A stretch of DNA of 64,000 nucleotides from Sipunculus nudus (taxonomy: Eukaryota > Annelida > Sipuncula > Golfingiida > Sipunculidae), in contig CM049317.1 in NCBI GenBank assembly GCA_026874595.1, positions 59,926,618 through 59,990,617 on the forward strand, read 5' to 3'. Each line of letters begins with the position of its first letter. Position 1 is the stretch's first letter. The translations under genes were made by a program, and so were the position numbers. The notes under the pieces are model-generated. The model was not told the origin of the DNA and did not search any database. It saw only the letters and a list, made by a program, of their open reading frames with translations. Of this stretch, positions 11,701 to 23,879 are shown piece by piece.

Positions 11701-13220
11701 CGTGGTTTATTTTTGGAACTGAAATCCAGTTGCTTTTTACTGTGGACATCATTATTATCCCATACTGCCTATGGTCATTACCTCCCAGGTTTTGACAAAG
11801 TATTAATAACTAGCTGCCTTGTTTCTGGATGTATGGTAAACCAGATAAGGTCAGAGATAACCATCTTTCAGCGAAAGCTGATGATGCGGCATCTGCTCCA
11901 TCAATGTCATCATCCACATCATCGAAATCAACTAGTGAGGCTGCTGGTGCAACTTTGATGACCAATACAACTGTCAAGTGATCATCTGTCAGTGTTAGAG
12001 GCAGGCCTCTTCTTTCATCCACCGTGTTCTATGTTTTACTAAGGTACAGCTGGTCTTTGATGTCCTTATGTGCTTTTATTGCTAACCAGGGCATCAAGTG
12101 CCTCCTCACCACTCCTGATGACAGCCAGCAGTTCCTGGCATATTTAAAATGATATAACATGTTCAAGCTGGTTTTTCATCTGAGGGAGAAGAGGTAATTA
12201 TAGTCCTGCTCACCAGGGGGTGCTAGTGTTGGTATTTTTTTGAAGTGCAAATACCATGTCATGGTCCATTTTGAATGACAAAGCATATGATGTTTAATAA
12301 AAACATCCATCAATTAACAATAATAATGGTAAGCCACTATATTATGTGTCAATTAAAATGTGGTCAAGTTACAGATAGCCACTTTACCATCTCAACATAC
12401 GGAAAAAAGGTCCGAATGAGCCAGTGCATTTGGGTAATGACATTACCAGAATGTCATGAGATATTTCATCAGAGACTATTTCAAATGTTAAGTTACTTTG
12501 ACATAGCAGAGATGTTTGCTGAGCATTTTTTTACATCCTAATGTTTTACAGGAAGTGCACGTTAACAATACCATAATACAATGTTATATTTTGCATAAAA
12601 CTGGCACAAACTAATACCGTCATATTTTTTTCAGGTTCAAGGAGTATATTTAAATGGTTATTTTTTAATCTATTAGCAATCTCTGTTGATTGGAATGCTA
12701 TTTATAAGACCAAAATAACCAAAATGTCCTCCCATGCAAAAATATACTCCTAAATGTCCTAGTCCTGAAAATCTTTTTTCGTAATTTTTGTACATTTTTC
12801 AGGATACTTTTGTTTTGCTATATTTCATCTTGTGATAAGCAAGTTATGTCTAGTTTTCTAGAGGATGGAAAAGTGGACAAGATTACCGAGGATGCCCCAT
12901 TTTTATTCAATTATATTTCAAATGTTGACATAATAAATTTGCAAATTATAGAATACTTCCTTATGGTATAATATATATAAACTAAAAACAAGAATCTTAT
13001 ATTAATTTGTTTGATTTCAATGAAGATAAATCAACCATGTGATAATTACAAATCATAATATTATTTAACAATGTCAAGAAGCATGCATTTAACTGGAAAA
13101 TATCCTAGCTGGAAGATTTTCTTATTTTTTTCAAATGCCTGTGACATTGCTAGCCACAAATAAATATTGGCACCAAGCTAGTTGATAAAACCTTTGAATT
13201 CCACTGAATTATACTAAATA
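11701..13220. other. non-coding, one weak pseudogene-like patch
   Basis: At 11870-12150 on + one frame reads a Ser/Ala/Thr-rich peptide, a TGA, then a further open stretch containing SLMSLCAFIANQGIKCLL to a TGA. It resembles a decayed coding sequence but matches no family I know. The block 12718-12772 shares words (ATGTCCTCCCATGCAAAAA, GTCCTAGTCC) with 30.14-30.19 kb, so it is a dispersed repeat copy. Confidence 0.4.
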
Positions 13221-13433
13221 TTAGGAGTGGATCAAGAAAGGGGGACAGGTTAAAGGGGTATAAACCATCACCATTCTTCCTTGCAGAATTCTTTTTTGGT
13301 AGTGCTTTTTTCCAAAATATTTAAGACTAACCCCATGCCCTCTTCCTGGTGTTGTGGAACTACTTTTAAGGTTTCAATTCCTCTGTTTAAAATATCAACC
13401 CCTCTCTTTCCCAATCCTGTGTCTACCCCTTAA
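13221..13433. mobile_element. short MITE with degenerate terminal inverted repeats
   Basis: The left end TTAGGAGTGGATCAAGAAAG and the right end (reverse complement TTAAGGGGTAGACACAGGAT) are imperfect inverted repeats over about 25 bp. The total is 213 bp with no coding capacity. The left end resembles the common GGGCGGATCCAGGA-type invertebrate MITEs, and another weak copy of that word lies at 57.17 kb. No clear target-site duplication is seen. Confidence 0.45.
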
Positions 13434-15900
13434 TATATATACAAACAAAATGACAACTGTAAAGATAAAATAAAGCAGATTAATACATAATACAGGTGGT
13501 TGCTGTGGGTATATGCAAATACTTCATTACAGTGAAGAAACTCGTGAGAAAGAATTATTTTTGCGTAAATCAATTATCAAGACGACTTGTGATACTATTT
13601 TCATGGCTATAAAACCATGTTTTTGTCTGTAAGGCCAATTTTTCAAGTGACACCTTGTGGTTATTAAATGAACTCATCCTCGGCAAATATTCTCGACTTC
13701 CTGGAATATTCCAGGGCTTGCTTTTCATCATCCCGGCTTTTTCCTGGACACTGACAGCATAAACGAACCTTGACAGGCTGGCTGATTTTCTGATGGAACT
13801 GATCCCATCTCATCTCATACAAACCAGCTGTGTTCTTAATCAGAGAGCTCTGTCACTTCTACTGACATGGCTGAGCTGTTATGACAATCCATGTGGTCAG
13901 CCACCTGACCAGCTGCAGTCTGACCTCCAGCTATATGTAGAAACAGGTCTCCTTTTACTTAGAAATATGTTGCTTTCTCTGTCGCTTCCAGATTTCTTGC
14001 TTCAGTAGTGGCTAGTGGTATCCCAGACCACAGTATCACCCAGGGCAAGTGACCAATATTAACAGTACTGCTTTATAAGGCAAGGCTGCACCAGGGCTGA
14101 GAGACAGGTGCCCCTGGCAGGTGCCCCCCTAAGATTGGCCAGGTATTGCCACAGGCCTCCCCCTGGGATGGTCTTAATGCTACAGGGATGTCAGGACCTA
14201 ATTATGCCTCTAATTATACAGCAGCAATATCGCATTTCTACATCTTGGCCAGCTGTTTTCTCTGGTTTCAGTGCTGGTACTTAATATGAGGGGTTGTTGC
14301 TGTGCATGCTATGATAATCACATATGTTTAAAGATTTTCTTTCCATCTCATAAAACTTACCACAAACACAAACTTAAAGTTACTATTTATCCATTTAATA
14401 ATGATACATTAAATATGACTGAATAGAAAAATAATATAATTCATTGATTTTATTTTTTTCTTTGGAAGTTGATAAGCAGATTAAAAAATGTACATAAATG
14501 CAAATGTTTAGACCTTTCAATCATTCAAAATTTTGATGGACTTCACTAAAAGACATAACTGAGAGCAGAATCGATTACTTAGTTTTTTTTTTAATTTTGG
14601 TTGACAATTTGTTAACAAAAATAATATACACATGTACAGAAGAAGAAGAAGGCTTATTCTGGAAAAAAAAGGCCCAAAGTTCCTACAATACAATCAACAT
14701 TTAGAAGTCTTATAATACAGGTGAACCGAAGAGATAACAATTATGAATTATTTCAATTTAAACAAAAAAAACAAAGAACATTCATGATAATGAAATTAAT
14801 AAATAAACTTAGAAACAAAGTAACATTTTATTTTAAAATAAGAGTGGAACTAGAAGTAATGAAATAAACAAAAAGCAAAAACATAATAATAATAATAACA
14901 ATAAAAATAATATTAATCAATAATCAATAGCCATTCTTAACTTTGATTGTACATGCTGTCTTGATGAACAGAAATGCTTATATTAAGACTCTTCAGTTCT
15001 CATATGTTTCTCCCACTCTTATTTCCACCAGTTATTATGTGTAATTAACTACATCTCATGATTCAGTCAATTAATAACATTAACTTTAATTATCTGAATT
15101 ACTTTTACATAATGAATTACATAAAAATAAATTATGCCAACACATTTAGATTCTTCAATTTTTGTTGCGTTTCAGTTTTTGATATTCAGTAATACCGCAA
15201 AGCATATCAGCCACAGAAATTATAACAGTTACGTGTACAACTCATTTTATCAAAACATTTAAAAAATATAAATATTATATTGTTTGTTTGATTTTGAAAT
15301 TCTATCTTTGTTTAAATGGTATTACTTAAGGTAAAGAACTGAGAAAGGTTGCACTATTTATCAAAATAATGTTTTATTCAAATCTGTATCAAACCTGTTT
15401 TATTCAAATCTGTATTAAACTGATATCTGGCTTGCATGTACCAATCGCTAAAAATTGTTTTTCCTGTACCATCTTTCTTTCCAACTTAAATAACAAGGAA
15501 GCCTTGGGTCACGGCCCTCAGCTGAATGTGACAGATATAATTGTATCACCATTGTTGTATGTAGGTCTGTAAGATTTCATTTTGACAGATGTAATTTTTT
15601 GTATTAATTATGTACTTGAGTGGAATAGTAATATAGGAGTATCAGTATTTCAAATATGTACAAGAATGTGTGTCTAAAATATTGTACTGGGAATGACCAG
15701 ATGTTGTAAATTGCAGAGGAAAAAAGTGGAAATTTGCAAGTATAAAAATACACATTTAATATATCAAAATAATTATGGAAAAGTAGAAAACTGATATGTT
15801 TTGGGAAGCAGTTGCTGCTGAATGGGAGAGGAAACAGAATGCCTCAAAAAGTATCTATAGAGAAGAAATGGTAGATTAAGCTATGAGAAGTTGCCATGTT
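13434..15900. other. AT-rich non-coding stretch
   Basis: Contains an (AAT)-rich tract at 14880-14920 and long A/T runs. A G/C-richer patch at 13680-14260 has no frame with gene-like features (the 71-codon frame at 13793 is Leu/Ser-rich without motifs). Any 3' end of the Helentron just to the right was not recognised here. Confidence 0.5.
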
Positions 15901-16176
15901 TGATCTGAATTGAAGAATGGGGGATTGTTGCTAATAATATCTTGTGATCTGACCATGTGTTTTCTAATGTTGAAACTGAAGCATTTAAACAGTTAGTAAA
16001 GACAATATCTATGGTATTTCCATGGTTATTGGTTGGTTCTCTGACTAGTTGTTGACATTTAAAGAGTTGACATAATTGACTAAAACTCTGAGTTCAGAGA
16101 AGAAGTTACTGATGGGACATGTGGGTGACCAATAGAGGAAAACAATCTGAAGTGACTGAGTCTGAGTGTGAATATA

Positions 16177-17524
16177 CTGTAGATTCAGATAATATCGTGG
16201 GCTTAAAATTTCGTGGTTTTTGTACAAAACGCATATCGTGGGGTATTTGAATTCGTGGAAAGATAAAGAAAACTTAAAAAAAAAATGTTTATTAATACCT
16301 CCATGTGCGCAAGGAAGAAGAGCCCGATGTACACAGGTGTTTCGGCTTTGATGCTTTTCACACGGTGCGCCTGTACTGCGGTCAATCGGGTATGAACAAA
16401 CATGCTCCGCCCGACCCGAGCCTAACAAAGAATTAATCAGCCGTGACCGACACGTGCCGGGCGATACATCGGCTGTTAGTTGTAACACCCGATACATGGG
16501 CTATCAGTTATAACACCCGATCACACCACGTTCACAGAAAACGTAAACCATCATTTGACCGGAGAAAAATGAAACGGGACTGTACACATGAATGTTTTTA
16601 ACTTTTTTAATCTAGGCGGTAGTCACATGTCGCGCCTGTAAATCCCTGACGGGGCGATGAGACGAGACACGGTTCGTTCGTCATTCATTATGTCAGCTAA
16701 ATTTGGAGATTATAAAGGAATAATTTGCCTAATAGTATTCTGTAGCGCTTACTTACGCTAACATATATGTACAACTATCGGCAATATTAAGCGGAAGAAG
16801 TACCGCTTGCATGTATTATTAATGGCTCACTGTTATGCACGCAACTGTTGTTGCAATATTCGGAATAAGTGCTCTTTCGCGTCCCGTGGTAATCGCGGTA
16901 ATGCAAATGAGTTTACACGGCCCTTGTCTATTAGGCTAATAGGTAGCGTAAGTCTCGGTTAATCTGTATTGAAAGAAGGTTGAAAAGGCCGGTTCCGAAA
17001 AAGCCATGCCTCGGTAGCTGCGGTTACGAACATTGGAACTTGTGTACCGTTCTTGGCGTGTCAGAACTACCGCTTTGCGCGACAGAAATTTGGTATTGTT
17101 CTTGAATTTTTCACTCGAAATGTTGATAAGAGGAAATGTGGGAATACGTTTTATACTTTGATATTGTTTTATTGTAAAGATATCAGGGGGCCGTGTTTGT
17201 ACGATATTAGGGGAAATAATTTAATTGACAAAAGAATATTTATAAATCCCGTATTTTTATAGTAATTTACGAAAAGCAATTCAGTACATTTAATAAATTA
17301 TCAAAACAATCATAAAATAGTAATAAACAATTTTTGTATCTTTATTGAAAATTCAGCCAGCGGTAACAAATATATATATTAAGTCGACCACCAGCTGCCG
17401 TTAAGAAACCGTATATCTTCTGACCGTGTGATTTTTTTATCGTTGGAATCATGAATTCGTGGATTCATCTTGATCCACGAAAACCACGAAAATAAAATCC
17501 CAACTAATATTTCTGAATCTACAG
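16177..17524. mobile_element. 1.35-kb TIR element inserted in the Helentron
   Basis: It has perfect 13-bp terminal inverted repeats, CTGTAGATTCAGA (16177-16189) and TCTGAATCTACAG (17512-17524), extended by imperfect matches with TTTCGTGG words. It is flanked by TA on both sides (16175-16176 and 17525-17526), the Tc1/mariner-type target duplication. The interior (16300-17060) is CpG-rich, unlike its surroundings, and has no transposase-like frame, so the element is non-autonomous. The family name is unknown to me. Confidence 0.85.
16462..16517. repeat. 28-bp direct repeat in the TIR element
   Basis: Two adjacent 28-bp copies begin CGATACATCGGCTGTTAG and CGATACATGGGCTATCAG; both end TAACACC, and a third partial copy starts CGATCACACC. 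This is the only tandem unit in the CpG-rich interior. Confidence 0.7.
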
Positions 17525-18612
17525 TAGAGAAGAGATGACTCAAAATCTGGTGTTGTGTGGTGGTGAAGGGTTACATGGGGACTCAGCTGTTCAGTAATAT
17601 AAATGGCTAAACCATGAGGTGGTCTTTTGTTTGTTGTTGCTCTGACAGCTGTTTGATCATTCCTGATAAGTTTGTAATGAGGTATATCATACATTTCATT
17701 TTGGTCTCTAGAGCAAAGGCGTGACTCTGCAAAAGCAATGATTTGGTCATTTAGTACATGGCAATCAGACTTTACATCCTGATGATGCAAATGTAAGGAC
17801 CGCGTGTTATTGTAGATAACCTGAAATAATTCATTTGATTCAACATATGGTTGTTTGAAATTCACTTTCAGAGGCATGTCATTGTGTAATCGGTTCATTT
17901 CATTTTTGACCTGAGGATCAGTAGCAATTTTATGTTCAAATAAATTCAGTATGTAAAGGCCATTCATCTGTCTTGCTCTGCTAAGTGCTACATAGTGACC
18001 ATGCATAAGTTTCCTTCTGTTTGTCATATCTATTACCACCTGATCCAATGTGGATCCTTGTGCTTTCCAGATTGTTTTTGCAGCTCTTACTTTTAGAGAA
18101 AAATGTGGATGAGTAACACATGTATGTTTCCTTCCTGTGTAAAATGTCCGTTTAATAGCAAATACTGGGGTCCATGTTTTATCAATATCAGGTGTACAGA
18201 AGGAATTATATTTTCTTCTTGTTTCAGTACCAATGTTGCAATCTGGAAACTGAACCCATAAAATTGCTGGTCTAGGGTTATTTTGTAGATAGTGAATTTT
18301 TTTAGTACACATGAATACCCATTGGTTATTCCATCTTGAACAGAAACATTACAGGCAATATCATAAGGGAGTCCTGTAGCTGCTTGTAACTTGTGTTACA
18401 GACCAGCTGTTTTTGATGGATTATCAGAGATTCTTGATATGACTTCTTGCTTGATGTTGTCAGTCAGATCTGCAAGAACTCTGTCCACAGCAGAAATTAT
18501 GACTTTGTCAGTGTTTGACTGAAGATACACTTGAACACTGTGTTGGTCTACATCAGCATTGTTTGTGAAGAGATGTGGTGCATCGGTGGGATATGAATTG
18601 TCAGTGCTGAAT

Positions 18613-19030
18613 ATTATTATAAATTTTACTATACATTTACAGTATATATCAAGTATATTTGAACATTTAAGTTGATTAACAATTCTAAATTGCATCGACA
18701 TTAATAGTTAATCTGCTCAGGCAACATCACATTATATACACAGATGTATTTATTTTTTCTTAAAATATATTTTTGAAATTTGCAAAATAATAAATATCTG
18801 AAAATAACAGTTGATTCAGGAAAAGTAGTATACATTGGATCGGAAACTGCAATGCAATTAAAGAATATAACTAATGCGACATATCTGGTTTGGGGGGGGG
18901 GGGTTCAGAGTTGCCACATGATTCTACATTTGTGTTGCATCACTAATTAGTTTACCCAGGCAAGGCTGTAGAGACCAGACATGGCTGGTCTGGAGTTTCA
19001 AAATGTAAATACATTAGAGCCTCAGAAAAA
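18613..19030. other. non-coding, AT-rich
   Basis: Contains a poly-G run of 12 (18892-18903) and a perfect 7-bp hairpin AGACCAG/CTGGTCT (18972-18991). No coding sequence of the Helentron can be followed into this region. Confidence 0.5.
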
Positions 19031-19034
19031 CTTC

Positions 19035-19686
19035 AGTAACTAGAATACTTTTTAAGCTTTTACTTTCAAATTTCAGAATTTAACAGAAACATGCCATGGT
19101 CTCAATTGGACAAAATTTAAGGTATCAAATTTATATTTTTGCTAATATTTATAAAAAAATTAACAGATTTTTATCTATTTTTGGTATACATTTAAATTTC
19201 GATTAACTAAAGTTGAATTACTGAAAACAAATCCCTAGGTTTAACATTTTTGGTCTTAAGTGACCAAATATTGTCCCTGAATTTTTTACATAGTCCCTTA
19301 TGTTTGGGCCCATAACTTTTTAAATTATACAATACAGACTTAATTTCTGGCATGTACATAGGAACTATATAGAGGAATATTTATGGTAAATATGAAGAAA
19401 ACCAGATGATTGGTTTTGATATTAGGCAGTCCTGAAGTGTGAAAATAGATTTTTAATAAAATATTGAGGCTTTTTCTTAGTATATCTCAAAGGAATGAAG
19501 TCCTATTGACCAAATTTTCCGCATGGTAGGAGATTTTGGGGACATCTAACTGTATGCCAAATTTCAGATTCGTATATTCAATGGTGTCGAAATGTGCCAA
19601 TCTTATGGACGGACATACGGACAGACAGACAAAGGACAATGGACCACGACTACAGCTCAGATGACTTATAGTCAGCTGCGCTAAAA
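19035..19686 (+). mobile_element. partial Helentron-like element D (3' end clear, 5' end doubtful)
   Basis: The 3' side has an ACGG/ACAG microsatellite (19604-19628) followed by a hairpin with arms AGCTCAGATGACT and AGTCAGCTGCGCT, which pair at 11 of 13 positions across a TAT loop. This is the same layout as the 3' ends at 4.58, 34.05 and 61.58 kb. A tag AACTAGAAT occurs at about 19035, but no 5' hairpin or matching 5' word (an AGCGCAGCTGACT-like sequence would be expected) follows. The left limit is therefore a guess. Confidence 0.5.
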
Positions 19687-19689
19687 ATT

Positions 19690-22375
19690 TTTAAATTATG
19701 AAACAGTAAAAAAATATTAAATTTCATTTTTTTGAAAAGAAAGAATCATGGCAGAGAAAACCAAAAAAAAATTCTTAGATGTTGTTATGTTGTTTAATTT
19801 AAGCCTATTAAAAAAAGCTATGCTGTTACTGGTTGCTTGAAATTGTGTACTATTTAAACATTTTAAATTTTCAAAAATTTTAAAATTTTATATGAAAATA
19901 AATGTGAATTTTGTAAACACATGTATACCATTAGAAAGAGCTCTGTATCTCATTTACATTATATATACTTAATGGGGGTCTCATATGCATCTGAAACAGC
20001 ATTTTTATTGATTTGAAATTTAGGGGTTTTGCCATGGATGCTACCTTATATTACCTACTGATTAATAAAAGTGTCATTGCCAAAGATGTATCCTTAATAG
20101 TAAAATTGTCTATCTACTATACATCTCATCCTGCACTAGTTCAAACCTTTCTCAACTGAAGAACAGATAAACTTCAGATATATCAAGGTAATATGAGAAT
20201 ATTACGAAAAGAAAGAAAGTAACTTAGAGATTTCTATTAATTGAATAAAATGATTTCTCATATTTCATACTCCTGATATATTTATTCTTACCACATTTTG
20301 TCAATAACGTAGCCTGAAATACATACATGTTGTGTGAACCAGTGATTATTTTATGTACTGCCATCAAAACAGCTGGTACTACTATATTTGATGCTGAAAA
20401 TTACATTTTGAGGCCTTGGGGTTCTTATGGGGGAAATGTCCAGGTGGGATTCATCTTTGTGGGAACTTTCCCTGCCCCAGATCAGGCAGCTGTCAATCAC
20501 ATGGATTGGTAGAATAAAGCGTTATTTGTGTTTGCTCTGTAGTAAAAACTAAGGTACATTTGATCGGTTCACTCTGCCACACCAAAAATAACCTACCAGA
20601 AATGAATTAACGAGCACTTCATGAGCAATCAGGGCTCATAAAGCCGTTCGTTATGGCCTTCAAACGTCATCATATACCATAAACTATAACAAAAGTAAGT
20701 GCCAGCAGGAGTATCTTGTTACGTAACAACCCTTGTCGTTTATGACAACATATAAAATTATGCATAGTCAACATGTATGCTCCTTAGTTTATCCCGTATC
20801 CTATGACATCATTATCTTTTAATATTCCATCAACTAGTCTGTCAATTATTATTATATATTTACACAGCTGGTGTGGTTGGATTGTATTTTTAGCTGTCTG
20901 TATACATTATCTATATTCCTGCAATATATGCTTACTCTGTAGCCTATCCATACTCTGCAATGTTTTCAGTCAGATGGGCAATCCCTTCTTCACCAGACCT
21001 GTGGTATTTGAACACATATTGGTTTGGTATCATTTTCACAGTCATTATCATATCCAAGGCCATATTTCAACCTAACTGATAATTACTTGTGAAATATTCA
21101 ATTATCTGCAACATTAAGACCAAGGAACAATGAGCCTGAGAAAAATCTTTTAAAAAATGTTTTAAATGTTTTATATATATATATTATAAAATGCTATTTT
21201 ATCTTAAACAGTGCACAACAAACATGACTAACAATGAGATATGTCCATTTTAAAATATGTGGTGATTTTTTAATAGATTTAGGCAAAAGCCCTGACTAAC
21301 AGCATGATCACTGGTACTTCATATTCAGTGAAAAGAAAAGTGAAACATGACAGCAACCAATAACAGAACAACGATTTTTTGGGTGATTTCAGAATTGGAA
21401 TCCATGTGTGGTATAGGAAGGACACTAAGATATTTAGCATTTAGACCCTTCTTCTTAAAAAACAGAAGTGTCACATACATTTCAAATATGATTCATTGTC
21501 TAAATGGTGCAAACAATTTACATATTCACATGAAGAGTGAGGTTTAAAGAAAGCATCAGTGAATGTGATGGAACAGTTCAGAGCAGGTCTTTCCTGTGCT
21601 GACCTCTGCAAGGAGACCAAGAACTAAAAATAGTCCTGTAGCTGTGCAAAAAGACCACTGGGGAATACATGATAACATACATGGTGACATCAATTTAACA
21701 GATTTTCAATAATTTCTTTGACGCTGAAATAATATTAATCTATTGGGGTATCACAACAATTTATCTGTTTTAATCAATATTAAGTTAAATTTAAAGATTA
21801 TGTACTTAAGTTCAATATACTTGTTTACAGCTTAGTTAAGCTCTTAGAGCATTAGGAACTTCGTGAGAGAGAATAAGGTCACTGTGTCCTCATTTTCTAA
21901 AGTTTCAGCATCATTCATGAGACAATGAAAATTAAAATAATTGAACTGCTTTACCATGTAATATAAGGCTATAATTAAGAAAATGAATTGCCAATTAGCA
22001 TATAATTTTTTTCCATTTTCAGTCAAAACTTAACAAGAACTAGATCACTGAGATGTAGTTATTGTCAGGGAAACACTTGAAATGTATCTGTTAAATGTGT
22101 TTCAAAGTGTAAATGCCCTAAATTTGAATAAGAAATTTTATGGAAGATATAAAGTATTATAAAACAAATTATGGAAGATGATAAGTCTACAACTTGACCT
22201 TTGTGGGTAAAATCAAATTAGATCAAGGTCACCTGAAGTCAAACTACCAGGTTTGGGAAGGCCCAAATAGCTTAAGTTTACAGTTTTTCTTTTGAATTTC
22301 ACACAGTAATATTCGTGATAAGGAGAATCTGGAAGGCTCAAGATCACATTTGATTTGAAGCATTTAATCATATAA
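19690..22375. other. non-coding, mostly AT-rich
   Basis: No gene is supported. The block 20550-20740 is unique-looking and less AT-rich than its surroundings, with CGTTCGTTATGG and TTGTTACGTAACAACC (the latter nearly palindromic). TCAAGGTCACC appears at about 22222. Frames at 20327, 20803 and 21347 lack motifs and splice context. Confidence 0.5.
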
Positions 22376-22762
22376 ACCTTTCACCCACTAAACGGTTTTA
22401 AAACATTTTGTTCAAAGCGGATTCAAATCAGTTTCAAACCGCATTGTATGTTTGCACTGGCATCCCGTACCAATGCACGAGGTGCACATATCACCTGTGA
22501 AACCATGCAACATGCTGGCACAAGCATTTGTGGTTGCACTGTGACCTAGCTGCTACTTCGAAACTGATTCTAAACTGGTGTTAACACAGTACTTACATGG
22601 AGCAGTAATTCAATTCACATTGGAATAGGTTTAAAACCACCTCATGTGCTTGATTTAAACTGGTTTAGTCAATCAGTTTGAAAACGCTTTGGGTTGCCAT
22701 GCGAATTTTCAATTCACATTCAAAATAGTTTGAAACCATTTTGCATTTGCCATGTGAAAGGT
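22376..22762. mobile_element. 387-bp MITE-like element
   Basis: It has terminal inverted repeats ACCTTTCAC (22376-22384) and GTGAAAGGT (22754-22762). The subterminal halves carry many copies of TTTGAAAC, GGTTTTAAAAC, CAGTTTCAAACC and AACTGGTTTA in both orientations, giving a loosely palindromic element. No coding capacity; the target duplication is unclear (TATAA on the left, GTATAA on the right). Confidence 0.6.
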
Positions 22763-23543
22763 GTATAACATACTTGCACATCTAAACAATGGCAAAACTA
22801 GAAGGACAAAAAGCAAAGCCCAAAACACCCACCAATGAGTATAAAAGAAATTCAAAACTTTCAGGGTCTGCTCAGAGTTGAATTTGAACCATGGCTGCCA
22901 GCATAACCAAGCTCAAGCTATCAAATTGTCCAACAATAAGATCATTGCTGGTGATGTGGGAAGAGTCAGCTACAATAACAATATGATCACAAATTTTCAA
23001 GTGCAAACAGACGATTAAACACAGGTTGAAACATGATCACCCTTGGAAGGGGAGAACAGAGAACATGGTGAGATTTGCCGCAGACCTGATATCAATTATC
23101 AAGCAGACAAACAGATTCACGAAAGACGTCCATTTTCATGATTACTGTTGTGAGTATCGCCAGCCTGTAACAGCATAAAGCTATCCACTTAACCACAATT
23201 TAATCAGTGCCTAAACAATACTATCCAACAACAAATGACAGATCCAAATGTACTAACGAGCCTAGTATGGCAAGAGTGCATCCAATCTATTGATTCTGAA
23301 TGCTGAATGCACGGAACTAAACCCAGACATCTTCCACTGGTTTTCATGCAGAAATTTAACTCAAGCAAATGGTCTCTCAAGTAAGGAGAGAAAAAAATTT
23401 AATAACATTGTCTGTTTCATCTGACATAATATATTTAGCTTTTCTAGATTTTCATGTCTGTCTACTGTTGCAGTTTTCCAAACACTTCATGAAAACAAGT
23501 TTTCCTAATTTTTCAAGGAAACACTTTTCAAACTTCAACAATT
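22763..23543. other. non-coding stretch
   Basis: No gene or repeat family recognised. The frame at 23369-23578 runs into the MITE to its right and is not called. Confidence 0.5.
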
Positions 23544-23723
23544 CAGCTAAACCTCGCCTCAAGACCTCCTCCATTTAGTGACCACCTTAAAATAATGACA
23601 ACTTTTTCACAGTCCAAAATCTTTTTTTTTTTTTGTATCAGACCTCGCTTGGATGACCACCTCAAAAATGCCACCACTTTATCAAGGTCCCATCGGTAGT
23701 CATAATTTCAAGATTTCACCGTA
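23544..23723. mobile_element. 180-bp MITE, GACCACCTC type
   Basis: The left end CAGCTAAACCTCGCCTCAAG and the right end (reverse complement TACGGTGAAATCTTGAAATT) are degenerate inverted repeats. The interior repeats AGTGACCACCTTAA and GATGACCACCTC. This vocabulary is common to widespread invertebrate MITEs carrying 'GTGAAACCTCGCT..GACCACC' ends. Non-coding. Confidence 0.5.
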
Positions 23724-23879
23724 TTTCATTTGACTAATTTCCAGTTTAACATGTCTTCACTGATGTTGAAGTGAACAATAATCAAAGTGACCATGATGGT
23801 ACTATAAGACACTAGTGTGTATTGTAACCAAGGATCACACTGAGGTGGGATATTGTTTGTAAATATTTCTGTTGAGTTT

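Larger units (their letters stand above)
15911..18600 (-). pseudogene. Helentron (Helitron2) remnant: helicase C-terminus plus EEP endonuclease
   Basis: Minus-strand reading, in order: 18600-18396 encodes a PIF1-type helicase segment (DAPHLFTNNADVDQHS, then KVIISAVDRVLADL, ISDNPSKTAGL) ending at an in-frame TAA. The same frame continues with LPYDIACNVSVQDGITNG until a run of seven A's at 18298-18304 breaks frame. Then 18312-17527 gives helicase motifs KAQGSTLDQVVIDM and HYVALSRARQ, followed by an exonuclease-endonuclease-phosphatase (EEP) start (YNNTRSLHLHHQDV). A TIR element interrupts at 17524-16177. The EEP continues at 16174-16045 (LQIVFLYWSPTCPISNFF) and 16021-15911 (GNTIDIVFTN, WSDHK). 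The GDFNID-type catalytic core expected between the last two pieces is missing. The Rep domain and helicase N-terminus are absent. The helicase-EEP fusion is diagnostic of Helentrons. The copy is dead: one stop, one frameshift, one insertion, deletions at the core and 5' side. Confidence 0.87.

Noticed and set aside
11870-12150. Ser/Thr-rich frame followed by a hydrophobic stretch, briefly compared with diacylglycerol lipase N-termini
   Set aside because: The resemblance rests on a few residues, and an in-frame TGA separates the pieces.
18972-18991. Perfect hairpin AGACCAG/CTGGTCT as a 5' end of element D
   Set aside because: No tag before it and no word after it complementary to the 3' hairpin at 19.65 kb.
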